From Choanephora cucurbitarum (Eukaryota; Mucoromycota; Mucoromycetes; Mucorales; Choanephoraceae): 64,000 nt of DNA. Position 1 is the first letter of the stretch. Every line of letters begins with the position of its first letter. The notes beneath the pieces were generated by a model. That model had not been told where the DNA came from and made no database searches. It saw nothing but the letters and a program-made list of their open reading frames with translations. Positions 32,516 through 43,262 of the stretch are shown here, in pieces. Made by a program: the position numbers and the translations under genes. Location of the stretch: assembly GCA_025331435.1 (NCBI GenBank), contig JAIWNI010000025.1, forward strand, positions 1 through 64,000, written 5' to 3'.

Positions 32516-35500
32516 GGTTTGTTTGTTGTTTTAAAAAAAAATAAAAATAGAGAAAAATAAAGAGAGAGAGAAAAGGTGTTAAGAGAGAAAAAAAATGACA
32601 CACCACTTTTTTTTTTAAAAAAAGAACCTCGTACAAGAAAATATTCAAGGTACCTCAAACATGTCAAAAACCAAGGGAGAAGATGAGAGGGTTACAGAAG
32701 AGACTGAATTCATAGAGTCTACCATTGAATTTAATTTTTTTTTTGTTATATGACTCTGTTAAAAAAAGGCAAGATGATACAAGCCTATAGAGACACAACA
32801 TCTCAACTATTTACACAAAAAAAAACTCAGAACAAGTCATCTGTTAAATATGCATAGAGGAAGTCGCGAATGTATGCACATAACTCATAAAGAGAGGAGG
32901 GGTGTGTGTATCCCAAAGACCTTTTCTATCCAACAGTCTTTTTTGTTTCTCGCATATGGAGTATTGAGATTGTATGATATCTTTTTTTTACTGTTCCTCT
33001 TGATAAAAAAAAAAAAGAAACAGGGTCATTATGCATTCTCGTGTATGTGTAACCTAGTGATAAAGCAGTGTTTAGAAATACAAACTATTCACTCACTGCC
33101 ATTATTGAGATGTACTTACTAAAAAGTGATATCAAATGAGTGCTTTAGTCCGAATATAAAGTTCTATTATTTTATGATGCTTCTTCTTTTTTACAGAATT
33201 AAAAAGGTTTGAACCATTTGGTTTGTTTGTTTGTTTATGTTGCAAACAAGGTATTGGCTTCTTTCTTTCATGGTTATGACAACACCGTTTGACATCATCT
33301 CTCTCTTTTTCTTTTTCTGTTTCAGTGAATACCTCTTGACAACCCATCATGAGTGCCTTGATGAAATCATTCTTTTCTGAGTATAGTGGACCACCACAAG
33401 TGGCGCTTCTAAGAAAGACGTGTCAATTTGATATCACGAACGCAACCATGAATTCAGATTACATACAACAGTGTCATCTAACATCTTACATGTCCTTTTT
33501 GTTTTTCTAACTGACAACATACATGCTTTAAGAATTCTCATTAGGAATTGAAGTGAAAGGTAATTGATGTTTGTTACTTTATAAACAACGTACATAATAA
33601 ATAAAGAAGTTGTTGTCTGAATGCGTCTCAAGTAACTGCTTTCGATCTTTTTTGAAAACAGTTGCTTTTTTTTTCTTTGTATAGCGTCACTATGAAAAAG
33701 TGATCATGTCAATATTGTTTATCAACAGATCTTATTTGACTAAAAGCCTTTCTCCTTCTCGTTCCAAAAAAGACAATTCCAGGACACTCTATGTCAACTT
33801 GACAAAGAAGAGGAAAAAAGTAACTGATCTAAGACAACTAACCTTGGATACGCACATAGAATAAATAAAATCACAACATAAATCTTCTTGTTACAGTAAC
33901 TTCTTCCCTTTTTCTCAAAAAAAAAAGACAAGCATAGATCTTACTTTTATTCTATCCTTAAAAAGAGACACTCAGTTTAGTATATACTGACAACTTTTGA
34001 TGGAGGGAAACATTGACAACTTTCCCTCTTTAAACAAAGTCCGTATCACTTGCAAGATATCCACACTTATTCCCCCCAAGAAAAAAAGGAGAATTCAAAG
34101 AACAGAGGAAAAGCCATGGTCTTGTTCAGCATTAGGGAGGGTAGTCTTTTGAAGGAATTTCATGGCGTATTTTTTTTTTCTTTTTAGAAAGCATAAAAAG
34201 ACTTATAAGATACATGGATCATAAACACTTCACTTTTTTATGATAGTCTCATGAACTAGGATCCTTCTTGTTTGTTCTATGCAGTTACAAGAAAAAGGGA
34301 AGGAGGAGGGGAGTAGAGAATTGAATGTTCTGTGCTTTCACAGCTTAGACAATGCATCTCCTGAAATCATCTGTAAACATACAAGTACTTCTTTGTTGTC
34401 CTGACCTGATTTGAATATCAACTCTCTCTCTACGTTTTTTTTATGGGGCAAGTCAATCATAAAGAAATTAAGGTGTGGTGTTGAAGTGGAAAATAAGCTT
34501 ACTCCAATAAGAGGGGGGGAACTTATAGATTCTCTCTCTCTCTCTCTATTATGATATGTATGTTCTATCGTCCTTTTGTTACTCTCTACTAAATTCACAA
34601 GTGTTTTCTCATGTTAAAAAAAGAAAAAGTTAGAGTGATGTTAACTGATGATAGTAGAGATGTCTTCTTTTTTAGTCTTATTAGTCACTAAAGAGTGATT
34701 TGTTTGTTTTCTAAACTAGATTTGATTGTTCGTATAGGCTATGTAACACTAAGGAACCAAATACTTTGTTTCTCCCAAATAGAGGATCCCTGTCTGTTAA
34801 AGCATATGTTTAACCTTAATCTACAGAAAAGATTTTTTTAAGATTTTCTTTATCGAACACTTAAACTTAAGGAAGCCTAAACTTATTTTCAACTATCGAT
34901 CTCTTCCATCTCTCTCTTTATAAATAGTGAGTAGAAAAAAGCGTGAATCAATCAATGGACGCATACTCTTTTTTTTGTTTTTTCTAATTATGTTTGTTGT
35001 GTATCAAAACAAACGTACAATCTATCTTTTTCCCCTCCTCCTACTTTAAACACACATAGACTACCTATCGATTGACAGAATCCACTCTATCTACTGTATT
35101 CTCTCTCGATTACTTCTTGACCAAACTGAAAATCAATTGGAATCATGGAGAAACCTATCTTTACATTCTATAAGGAGGGAAAGAGGGAGATGAAATTAAA
35201 AAAATAAAAAAGGGTAACATTCGATCAACGTTCTTTTTTTCTTTGCAGTGACACCTTAAACTAACCTAATCCCCGTTTACTTAACTTGGGTGTGCACATA
35301 CCATCTATCTTTTTACTATAACTTAATTTAGCCATGTTGGGTATACTTATGCATCTAAAAACACTCTTATTGAAAAGAGAGTTTATAGTCAATTATGCAT
35401 AAAAAAAAAGGCGATTATAATTAGTTACAAAAGAAGAATCCAGATATGCAGATAACAGAGTGTCATTTCATCATCTTATTTATGAGAGAGAAAAAAAAAC

Positions 35501-36821
35501 TTATTTTTCCTTGAAATATGCCATCATGCATCCTAATTATCTAACTATAGTATCTTCCGCATAACTTATTTTTATAGACAAGCTTGCGTGATAAACATAA
35601 GGAGAATATCATTCAAAAACAAAATGCATTCAACCATAAGACAAACTCTTCAATTTCTCCAATCTCTCTCCCTGACTCCCCTCTTTCTTATAAACATAAC
35701 ATAAAGCATTGATATAAGAATGAAGATAATGCGTGTGTTTGTAGTTTGTTTGCTAATGAATGACCATTTGATTTGAATTAAAATTCTATCTCTCTAAAGC
35801 ATTTACACACTCTCTCTTGATGGTATGTTATTTGTCGCTGTTCCAATCACCAAGCATTTGGTTTTTTAAATAATGAATTGGCAGGCAACAGGATTCTAAT
35901 GAACCTTAATTCTCCTCGTTTTTTTTAAGAAAAATAAAGGAGCAAAAAAAAAAAAGACAGTGTGTGAGAGTGATATAAACTATAGCTAACTAACTATGCA
36001 CCTAGTTCAGTCTGCCTTTAAATGAACAAAAATAGGAGAAGAATGTGAAAGAGTAAAAGAAAGGAATAGAAAGAAATATAGCTGTTTATGAATGATGAAC
36101 TTTATGTATTTAAAGAAGTCTAAAGAACGATGTTATCTGTCATAAAGACAATCGTTTTCTCTTTTTCTCTTTTTCTTATACTAACAATCAGAGTCTAAAC
36201 AACACCCCCAAATCATGAACAATAGGAAACACTATTTGGGGGGAGGGTTATTTAGCTTGCTAGAATTTGAAAAAGATATTTGTTGTAAATCTAAGAATGA
36301 TGACACTTTAAGAAGGGCATTTCTAACGCACAGATGTCAATTTCTGAGAGGGCCTTACTACTACTACTACTATTCTTTTTTCTATCATTATTTGCTTTCT
36401 GTATCCTATCTATACTAAACTCATAGGTAAAATGAAGCAATTAACTATAGATTACATAATAACTCTATTTCTTTTTGAAGAAAGAAAAAGAGTAATTGCT
36501 TAATTAGAAATCGGCTTTATATCAAACAATCATTTCTCTCTTTCTTTTGCCTGTTAATTTACTTTTACGGACTATAGAGAAGGAATAGTAAAGACAGTCT
36601 TTTTTAATGGTTGTCCCTATCTTCTCTGTATATCTATTTCTATACCCCTACATTGCATGTTTGTGCAGGAAATTTTGTTTAAATGGAAGTGAATACCAAG
36701 CTAAGCTAGTTATTCAGCTTTTTTTAAACACATATTTAATGCATCTATTTGTTTTACCAAAAAAATTAACATTCATTCTTTTCTCTCTCTCTTTCTTTTC
36801 TTTTTTCTCTTTAAACATACT
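32516..36821. promoter_or_regulatory. 4.3-kb gene-free region between the PH gene and the WOPR gene
   Basis: The longest gene-free stretch here. No frame above 90 codons has domain character. It is dense in CT tracts (for example near 34530 and 36780) and A/T homopolymers. It separates divergent genes, so it probably holds the long promoter/5' leader of the WOPR regulator; transcribed leader exons cannot be excluded. No TIR or RNA gene was noticed. Confidence 0.5.
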
Positions 36822-38688
36822 ATGCCCATTAACGAAACATTCAATGGTTTTATTGAGACTACAACAGATGCTTTATTGATCTTTGAAGCCTGTCGTAGAG
36901 GAATATTACCAAAAATAAGTCGTCGATTACAAGACAGAGAAAGAGGTGCAATCAGATCAGGCACAATTTATGTATTTGATGAAAAAGAATCTGGTAAGCA
37001 AAAAAAGAAAGTTGATATGAATCAACCATTGAACTCGATTGTTAGGCATCAGAAGATGGACAGATGGTCTAGTCTGGAGTCCCTCTCGTATCCTTGCCAA
37101 TTTCTTGATCTACAGAGAACTCGATGGTCGTGAATCCCTTCATCAGAAACAACATATGGAGACTTCTGTTTCTTATATGGCCAACTATTATACACCCACA
37201 TCTATCTATGACCCCATTTCTGAAGATATAGAAGATCAACTCTCAAGTGAAGAGCGTGATAGAGAGCGCAATCTTGTCGGCTCACTGACAGACACCTATA
37301 AATTCAAAAAGGGAGGATTGATCAAAAAGACCATCAGTATTCACCTGAATGGCTCGATTCAGCACCTGATCAGCTATTACACTAAATCAGACGTACTTGA
37401 ATCAAAACTGTCCACACCTTCTTCTGTCCCTGAAATATCTTCCCTACAAATTGCCCCTGATCTACTCTTGAAACAAAGCTTTCGTGTGCCACCTTCAGTT
37501 GAATTTGCTGAATTGATCCTTAAGCGTCCCAGTCTCTCTCCTTCTTCTACCATCTCTTCTTCTACCTCTTCCTCCAACCAAACTTATTATCGCAAGCCTT
37601 ATGGTACAGTGAAGCCTGGTGCTCCTTATTCCCTTCATGAAGGCTACAGAAGACGATACCCTAAAGAACTTCCTTATGATACTTATTATTCTTTACGTAA
37701 AGTCATTCAACGCATTCAGCTATAGGCTATGTACTCAATTATTTTCTATAGCCATTGATCATTCAAGAAGGTTAAGTCTTGAATCCAATGTCAACAAAAG
37801 ACAGATGAGATTGTTAGATGATAACTCTGAAGAATCCATTCGACGTCGTTCTTCTTTCATGACACATCCTGTATTCGACTCATCATCTAATGGGCACGAT
37901 ACCATGCACTTGCAATACAATGAGCGTAATGAAGATAGAGAAGCTGCTCATTTATCTATTCGCCACCATAGCTTTAGTGGGTATGTCAATTAAATAAAAC
38001 CAAAAAAAAAAGAAAAAAGTTGTTTTTCATAAACATGTGGATTTCTATTCACTCAATTCATATCACTTTCTTGACTTGTGTTCTAACTATTCTTTTTTAT
38101 AATTGTATTCTTTACAGTCAAAATACAACTTCTTTAGAAGCAGGTAATTATCAAAACATGGTAGCCTCTGCCGTTGCTTCCTCTAGTTCTTCTGCCTTTG
38201 TGCCTGTCATCACACATGATCCACAACAAACACAGACCAAATGCTTTTCAAAGCCTAATTCCATGGACCCCAATGCTCGTTGCTATTTACCTACCTATCG
38301 CCCTCAAAATGACCGTATGATTCCTTCCTTTATCGAAATCCCTCCTCAAAAGGAGATGACTTATCATCATCGCTACTCACCTTCACTTCCTTCTCCTTCT
38401 AGTTTAATATGGTCTAATTCACAGCATGAAGTAGCCAAGTCGTTCAGTACACCAGAGGAGAATGCGACATCTTCTTATTTTGGATATACTTCACCTTCTT
38501 ATCTGACAAAACAACTAGAGGGTCAACTGTCCCCTTCTGAAAAGACTTATGCAGACAATGCAAGGTCTCTTGACAAAGACAGCAAACATAAACTGTATAC
38601 CCCTTATAGAAACTATTCTCAGCCATCACAAAATAATATGCCATTCACTCCACATACTATGTATTCCGATCCATCCTCATTTAAATAA
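36822..38688 (+). CDS. WOPR-domain transcription regulator (Gti1/Pac2/Wor1/Ryp1 family)
   Basis: Four exons: 36822-36993, 37046-37696, 37752-37980, 38118-38688, giving 540 aa. The WOPRa half (residues 3-60) reads ETFNGFIETTTDALLIFEACR, then IRSGTIYVFDEKESG, continuing across intron 1 into IRRWTDGLVWSPSRILANF and LIYREL. The WOPRb half includes KFKKGGLIKKTISIHLNGSIQHLISYYT (about 150-180). The rest is Ser/Pro/Gln-rich and disordered (typical activation or prion-like tail) with LPYDTYYSLP and several YxxP motifs. Family members are DNA-binding master regulators of morphology switching, sporulation or pathogenic development in fungi. The third intron (137 nt) is longer than the others. The fourth exon is joined by frame and acceptor only, so the tail is less certain than the domain. 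Confidence 0.9.
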
Positions 38689-39671
38689 TAATAAACGTTA
38701 TGTCACTTGAGATTAACTTGCATACAATTGAGTTCTTTAGTTTACCATGAGGTGACAATAGTGATTGCCCTAAAATAGAAAGAAGTTTTTTTTTTGCATT
38801 TATCTATCTTTGGCATAATACAGAAATTGGCTGGTTTGCCTCTTTAGAATCAACCTTTCTTTTTAGAACAAAGTCTGTTTTTTGGAATAATTTATTAGAA
38901 TCCAGTTGTCATCTGAGTCTGTTTGTTTTGTTTTTGTAGACAACTTGAGTTTAGGATGTACCTTATAAGGCAATCCGGATGAACTTTGTGTGGCAACAAA
39001 GAAGTTCTCGTTTGATTCTGTCAATGCTTCCATCTTCTTCTATACTAGCCATTTTTGAAAACAGAATGTTCTCTAGAACAACACGGATGAGTGTACAGTG
39101 GAATAGAATATTTCTTCTTCTTTTAAGAAAACATCTTTTTGAGAGGCATCTATCATTTTAATCAATTCGGGATTTAGTTGAAGTTTAGGCAGAAAGTGCG
39201 CTCATGATGTGCAAAGGCTCTTTCTTTAGTATCTATTATTCCTTGCATGCTTTACAATGAGACGACTCGTTTTGCTATCTAAAGTGACCTTATTCCAGGT
39301 ATCTCTTTATGACTTCTTTTATTGTCCCTCCTGAAAGATTTTATGTCACCATCTATTTCTTAGTCTCAATTCAATTTGATATTTTAGTCATGATAAGGGG
39401 GGCGGTAGACAGTATAGCTTTTGAACATGCCTTCAATTACTTTATAGTGGCTGTGCTCCTTTCATGTATGTGCGTGGTCTTTTAATGGCGCCTTTGAATG
39501 CTTTTGAATTGAGAAGTTTTATAGTATCATTTTGACTGATTTGATCCTGTAGCTAAAGAAAATAGTCACACATAACATCACTCATTCATAAAAAGCGGCT
39601 TTGCCAAAAGATAGCCAGACACATGGACAGATTGTGCTCGAAAGCAATACGATATCTAACATTTATTTACT
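38689..39671. other. Intergenic 3' of the WOPR gene
   Basis: About 1 kb, T-rich, with no domain-bearing frame. A 60-codon frame at 38979-39161 shows no recognisable features. Confidence 0.45.
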
Positions 39672-40019
39672 TTATGGGTTTGACTTTCTTTTCTTTTCTC
39701 TAAGGCCCATTTCATTCAGTACCTTTGAAACCGTGAGGGTGGATAATCTGATAGGCAACTCTTGCTGAATTTGTTTTATGGTCTTTTTGGGATCTTGTCT
39801 TACTGCTCGCTTGAGGATTACTCTATTTCTATCATTAATCGCTCTTGGTCGTCCAGAAGCCCTCAATGGTTCGAGCGTGCCTCTCGATTGATAATTGTTG
39901 CAAATTCTTCTGACAGTTTCAGGAGAAAGTTGAAGTTCGCGCGCTATTTGAGCATATCTCTGTCCTGATTTTCTACGTTCAATAATCTCAGCTCGTGTTT
40001 CAAGGGATAAACGAGCCAT
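39672..40019 (-). CDS. Solo bipartite HTH of a Tc1-type transposase (truncated)
   Basis: Intact 115-aa frame with clean start and stop. It carries both helix-turn-helix subdomains of a Tc1 transposase: RAEIIERRKSGQRYAQIAREL with SPETVRRI, the GRPR-type AT-hook-like linker (ASGRPRAIND), then the second HTH with VSKVLNEMGLREKKRK. It stops right where the DDE catalytic domain should begin, and no DDE sequence follows downstream. It is most simply a truncated transposon fragment. An intact DNA-binding-only protein could also act as a repressor or be domesticated. No matching TIR was found around it, and it differs from the Tc1 relic at 21.8-22.9 kb. Confidence 0.75.
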   Translation of the reverse strand: MARLSLETRAEIIERRKSGQRYAQIARELQLSPETVRRICNNYQSRGTLEPLRASGRPRAINDRNRVILKRAVRQDPKKTIKQIQQELPIRLSTLTVSKVLNEMGLREKKRKSNP

Positions 40020-41660
40020 GCTTACAGTTACGCGAAAAAAAGAGTATTTTGCATGATCGTTTTCGGATCTTTAAAAAATAGGGAATTTATTCCAAGTCAC
40101 TGCAAACGATTGATAGATTAAGACACACTAGTTAATGGTCAAGATAAAGAGAATTTTTTTTCTTTCTTAAAGATGGCGATCCCAACCATGACACATGTAC
40201 CAAGTGATCAGACGCTTTGTCTTGAACGATTAAACATACGAAACAACAGGGGCAGATGCTCATCACACAACCAGTTCTCTCTAAATGAGCTGCTAAAAAA
40301 AGCAATTGTTGGCCTCTCCTCGCTTCAAATAGTGTCCTGTTCTTTCATTTCAAAAAGGGTGTCACTCCGTTTACACTGATGAATTTGTCAGTCTTGTGTT
40401 GGACTATAAGAAGTTACAAGAACAGCTTGCTCTGTAGTGTTCCTCAACATCTACACACGTTTCTAGGTTTTATCCGACAAGAGAAGAGGATCACCTTGGA
40501 TGTATTCTCTTTATCTTCTTCTATCCTGAACTTCGTCACCAGACTTCAATTAGATGAGCGATAAAACACTCTTAGATTCTCTCGTCAAGGAATTTACCAT
40601 CATTTACAAAAGAGAGCGATGTGTCCAATCAGTAAAGAATACTCTTTGGCAAACAGTATTAGTGTGTGTATATACATACTTGCCCCGCAATTCAGCTTGT
40701 TTTGAATGACCAAAAAAGGAGATCATTCAGTTCCTTCTCCCCCTTACCATGTTTGAATAAATTCTGCAGATTCGAGTTGGATAAAGATATCTAATTCTGA
40801 TAGTCCTTTGAAGCAGTCAAGAAAGGGTATTCATTATGCTACAGATAGTATCACGCCTGTCACCCATGCTAGAAACAATGATGGTTGAAAATTGGATCAT
40901 AATCTACGCTATTTACAGTGGAAATCAAAAGCTCCTTTCAAACCCCCCAGAAAAAACGCAGCCAATACAAACTCTCAAGAAATCACCTCCCCTTGTGCTA
41001 GACTCCATTCCTAGTGCGCTTGAGCATACTCCTTCTTAAGTACGATGCGACTCCTGATTAAGGTAAAGAAGAGAAAAATTTAAAATGTGTATCACACAAT
41101 TCGCCACTTCAACATGTCAAAGTAAACGACTCCGAAATAGCACAGAACTAAAAGGAAATGCTAAAAGGGTTTGCCTGGGGCTAAAGACAATCGCCCTCTT
41201 GATATTGAATATAAAACAGTCCACGCGATCAGCAACATTGTATGTTCTTTTGCTATACATGTATGATCTGTTTAGTTTTTCTCTTTTTTGAAAAACCCTA
41301 TTCAAAAAGGGGAATTCAAACCACTTCCAATGGTCAAAAAGAAAAGAAAGTACCAAGATGCAAATGATGATAATGCTACTTCAAGTACTAGAATCAGTCA
41401 TAACCCTAATAACATCTTGAGCAATTTGAGCTATATCAAGGCACGTTTATATGGAGATACACCCTCCAAAAAAAGGAAGGCAAGCTTCATCAGTACAAGT
41501 ACATAGGCTAATCATACCATAAAAGAAGGAAGAACTGACCCACACCAAATAGTTTGTCAAAGAAAAGAAAAGGATACTCGAGCTTTGGAGAAGAGCTTTT
41601 TTGAAACCAAGGCCTTCATTTGACCAACATTAAAAAGTTCACTTGGATGCGGCAAGTTTT
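40020..41660. other. Accessory stretch with short unassigned frames
   Basis: Plus-strand frames at 40173, 40379, 40836, 41085 and 41288 are 60-72 codons each. The last is Lys/Asn-rich (VKKKRKYQDANDDN, PSKKRKASF). They may be N-terminal debris of the transposase relic downstream, but no homology can be claimed. Confidence 0.35.
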
Positions 41661-41664
41661 TATT

Positions 41665-42645
41665 AGACTTCGAGGGCTTGTTATTTTCATCAATGGCCCA
41701 AAAGGTACTCAGCACCTATGAGATGAACAACTATCTGAAGCCATTGGTAGACGAACTCCATGTGTTGATGCATGGTGTTACCAAGAATACCAAGAATAAT
41801 GGAACCCAAACTATCAAAGCTGCTCTCTCCCTCTGCATGATGGATTTTCCGGCACAAAAAAAGGTTGCTGGATTTACATCCTTCAACTCGAAGCATCCCT
41901 GCCATAAGTGCAGGGGAGAGTTCGGCGAAATCTCTGGCACCAAAAATCATGCAAGAGATTTCAACGGCTTTGAAGATGACAGCTGGGTTAGACGTACATG
42001 TGAAGAGCATAGAGCTCAGGCGAAGGCTTGGAGAATGGCTCCAATCAAGGCAAGAAGAAAAGAATTGGAGGCTAAGAATGGTACCCGTTGGAGTGTTCTG
42101 TTGAAGCTTCCATACTTCGACCCAATTAGACATGTTGGTGTCGATGTGATGCACAACATTCTCCTGGGCATTACAAAGAAAATGGCCGTCTGTTGGACAT
42201 CGAGGTTCAAGGTGAATGAAGTCGTTGTACAGGCTGTTCTCGGTAATGAAGATTTGCGTGCTATGCAAAAGTCGTTGGAAGAAGGTTTTCTCTTACCCCA
42301 AGCCACGCAACATCATCTATAGCCAGAAAGCCTACCATTGGAAGTGGCTTCTCCAATTTCAAGGCAGACGAATGGGCTACTTGGCTTTTGATGCTGTCTC
42401 CGTACCTGCTTGTGGACAAACTCAATGCGCAAAAACTTAATCATTGGATGCTCTTTGTCTATGCTGCTCGTGTTCTTCTGTCTCATTTGCCAAGCTAGAT
42501 GAAGCCCATGAAAAGCTCAGGTCTTTGCTTCTATAGTTCCTTTGTACAGTGACAAGACCCTAATCACTGCTAATTGCCACCACGCAATGCATATTAGAGA
42601 AACTGTCATTGATTATTCCGCTGCACCAAACTATTGGCTCAAAAT
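41665..42645 (+). pseudogene. Tnp2/Plavaka-like (CACTA-type) transposase relic
   Basis: The main frame 41678-42322 contains MNNYLKPLVDELHVLMHG, a Cys/His knuckle (HPCHKCRGEFGE), and the hallmark PYFDPIRHVGVDVMHNILLGI (DxMHNxxLG), typical of fungal Tnp2/Plavaka transposases. It ends by frameshift near 42322. The coding sense continues in another frame (42321-42497: TIGSGFSNFKADEWATWLL and further), breaks again, and a last recognisable block (TLITANCHHAMHIRETVIDY) lies at about 42554-42620. It has at least two frame breaks and a missing N-terminus, so it is inactive. Element ends were not found. Confidence 0.75.
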
Positions 42646-43262
42646 TATATAAAAAATAGCTTGCTTCATCAAAGGCAAAAAAAAATCCTATGAACTAGTA
42701 AACCTTGCTTCATTGAGACTTCTTTCAAAATATAACTAACGATCAAGGAGAGAAAAATCTATTAACGGATCTGGACTAATTAACTATCAGTATGCTCACA
42801 TTTGTTGTCTGCCCTTGAGTCATGTCATCTATCAACCAAGCACTCAGTCTATGAAATTCTGAATAAGAAAAACAAATAGCTATATTAGAGTCGGCTGTTC
42901 AGTTTCATAACAAAAAGCAAGATGTACATAAAGAAACACTTGTTCTTATTATGATATTGAAAAAACACAGTTTTGTCGTTAACTGCAAATTATCTTGATT
43001 GACGTACAAATGTGCCATGTCTTTGTGAGTTGAAGCAATGGTAGTATAGTATCAGCAAACGCTTTGTTTAATCATCATATTACTCAGATATGAAGAACAA
43101 TTTGCATCTAAATATCTTTTTCACTAGTTCATATGAACAAGGTGAACTCATTATTCTATCTTCATTTATTAATATATGTCACATTCCATGTGTCACCTTC
43201 TCTTTCCTTCTGTTCTTCTTCTCAATTGAATAACCAACCTCCTGAGGAAAAACAAAAGAGTG
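42646..43262. other. Intergenic between transposase relic and GH36 gene
   Basis: AT-rich, stop-rich, with no gene. It forms the 3' flank of the alpha-galactosidase gene. Confidence 0.5.
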
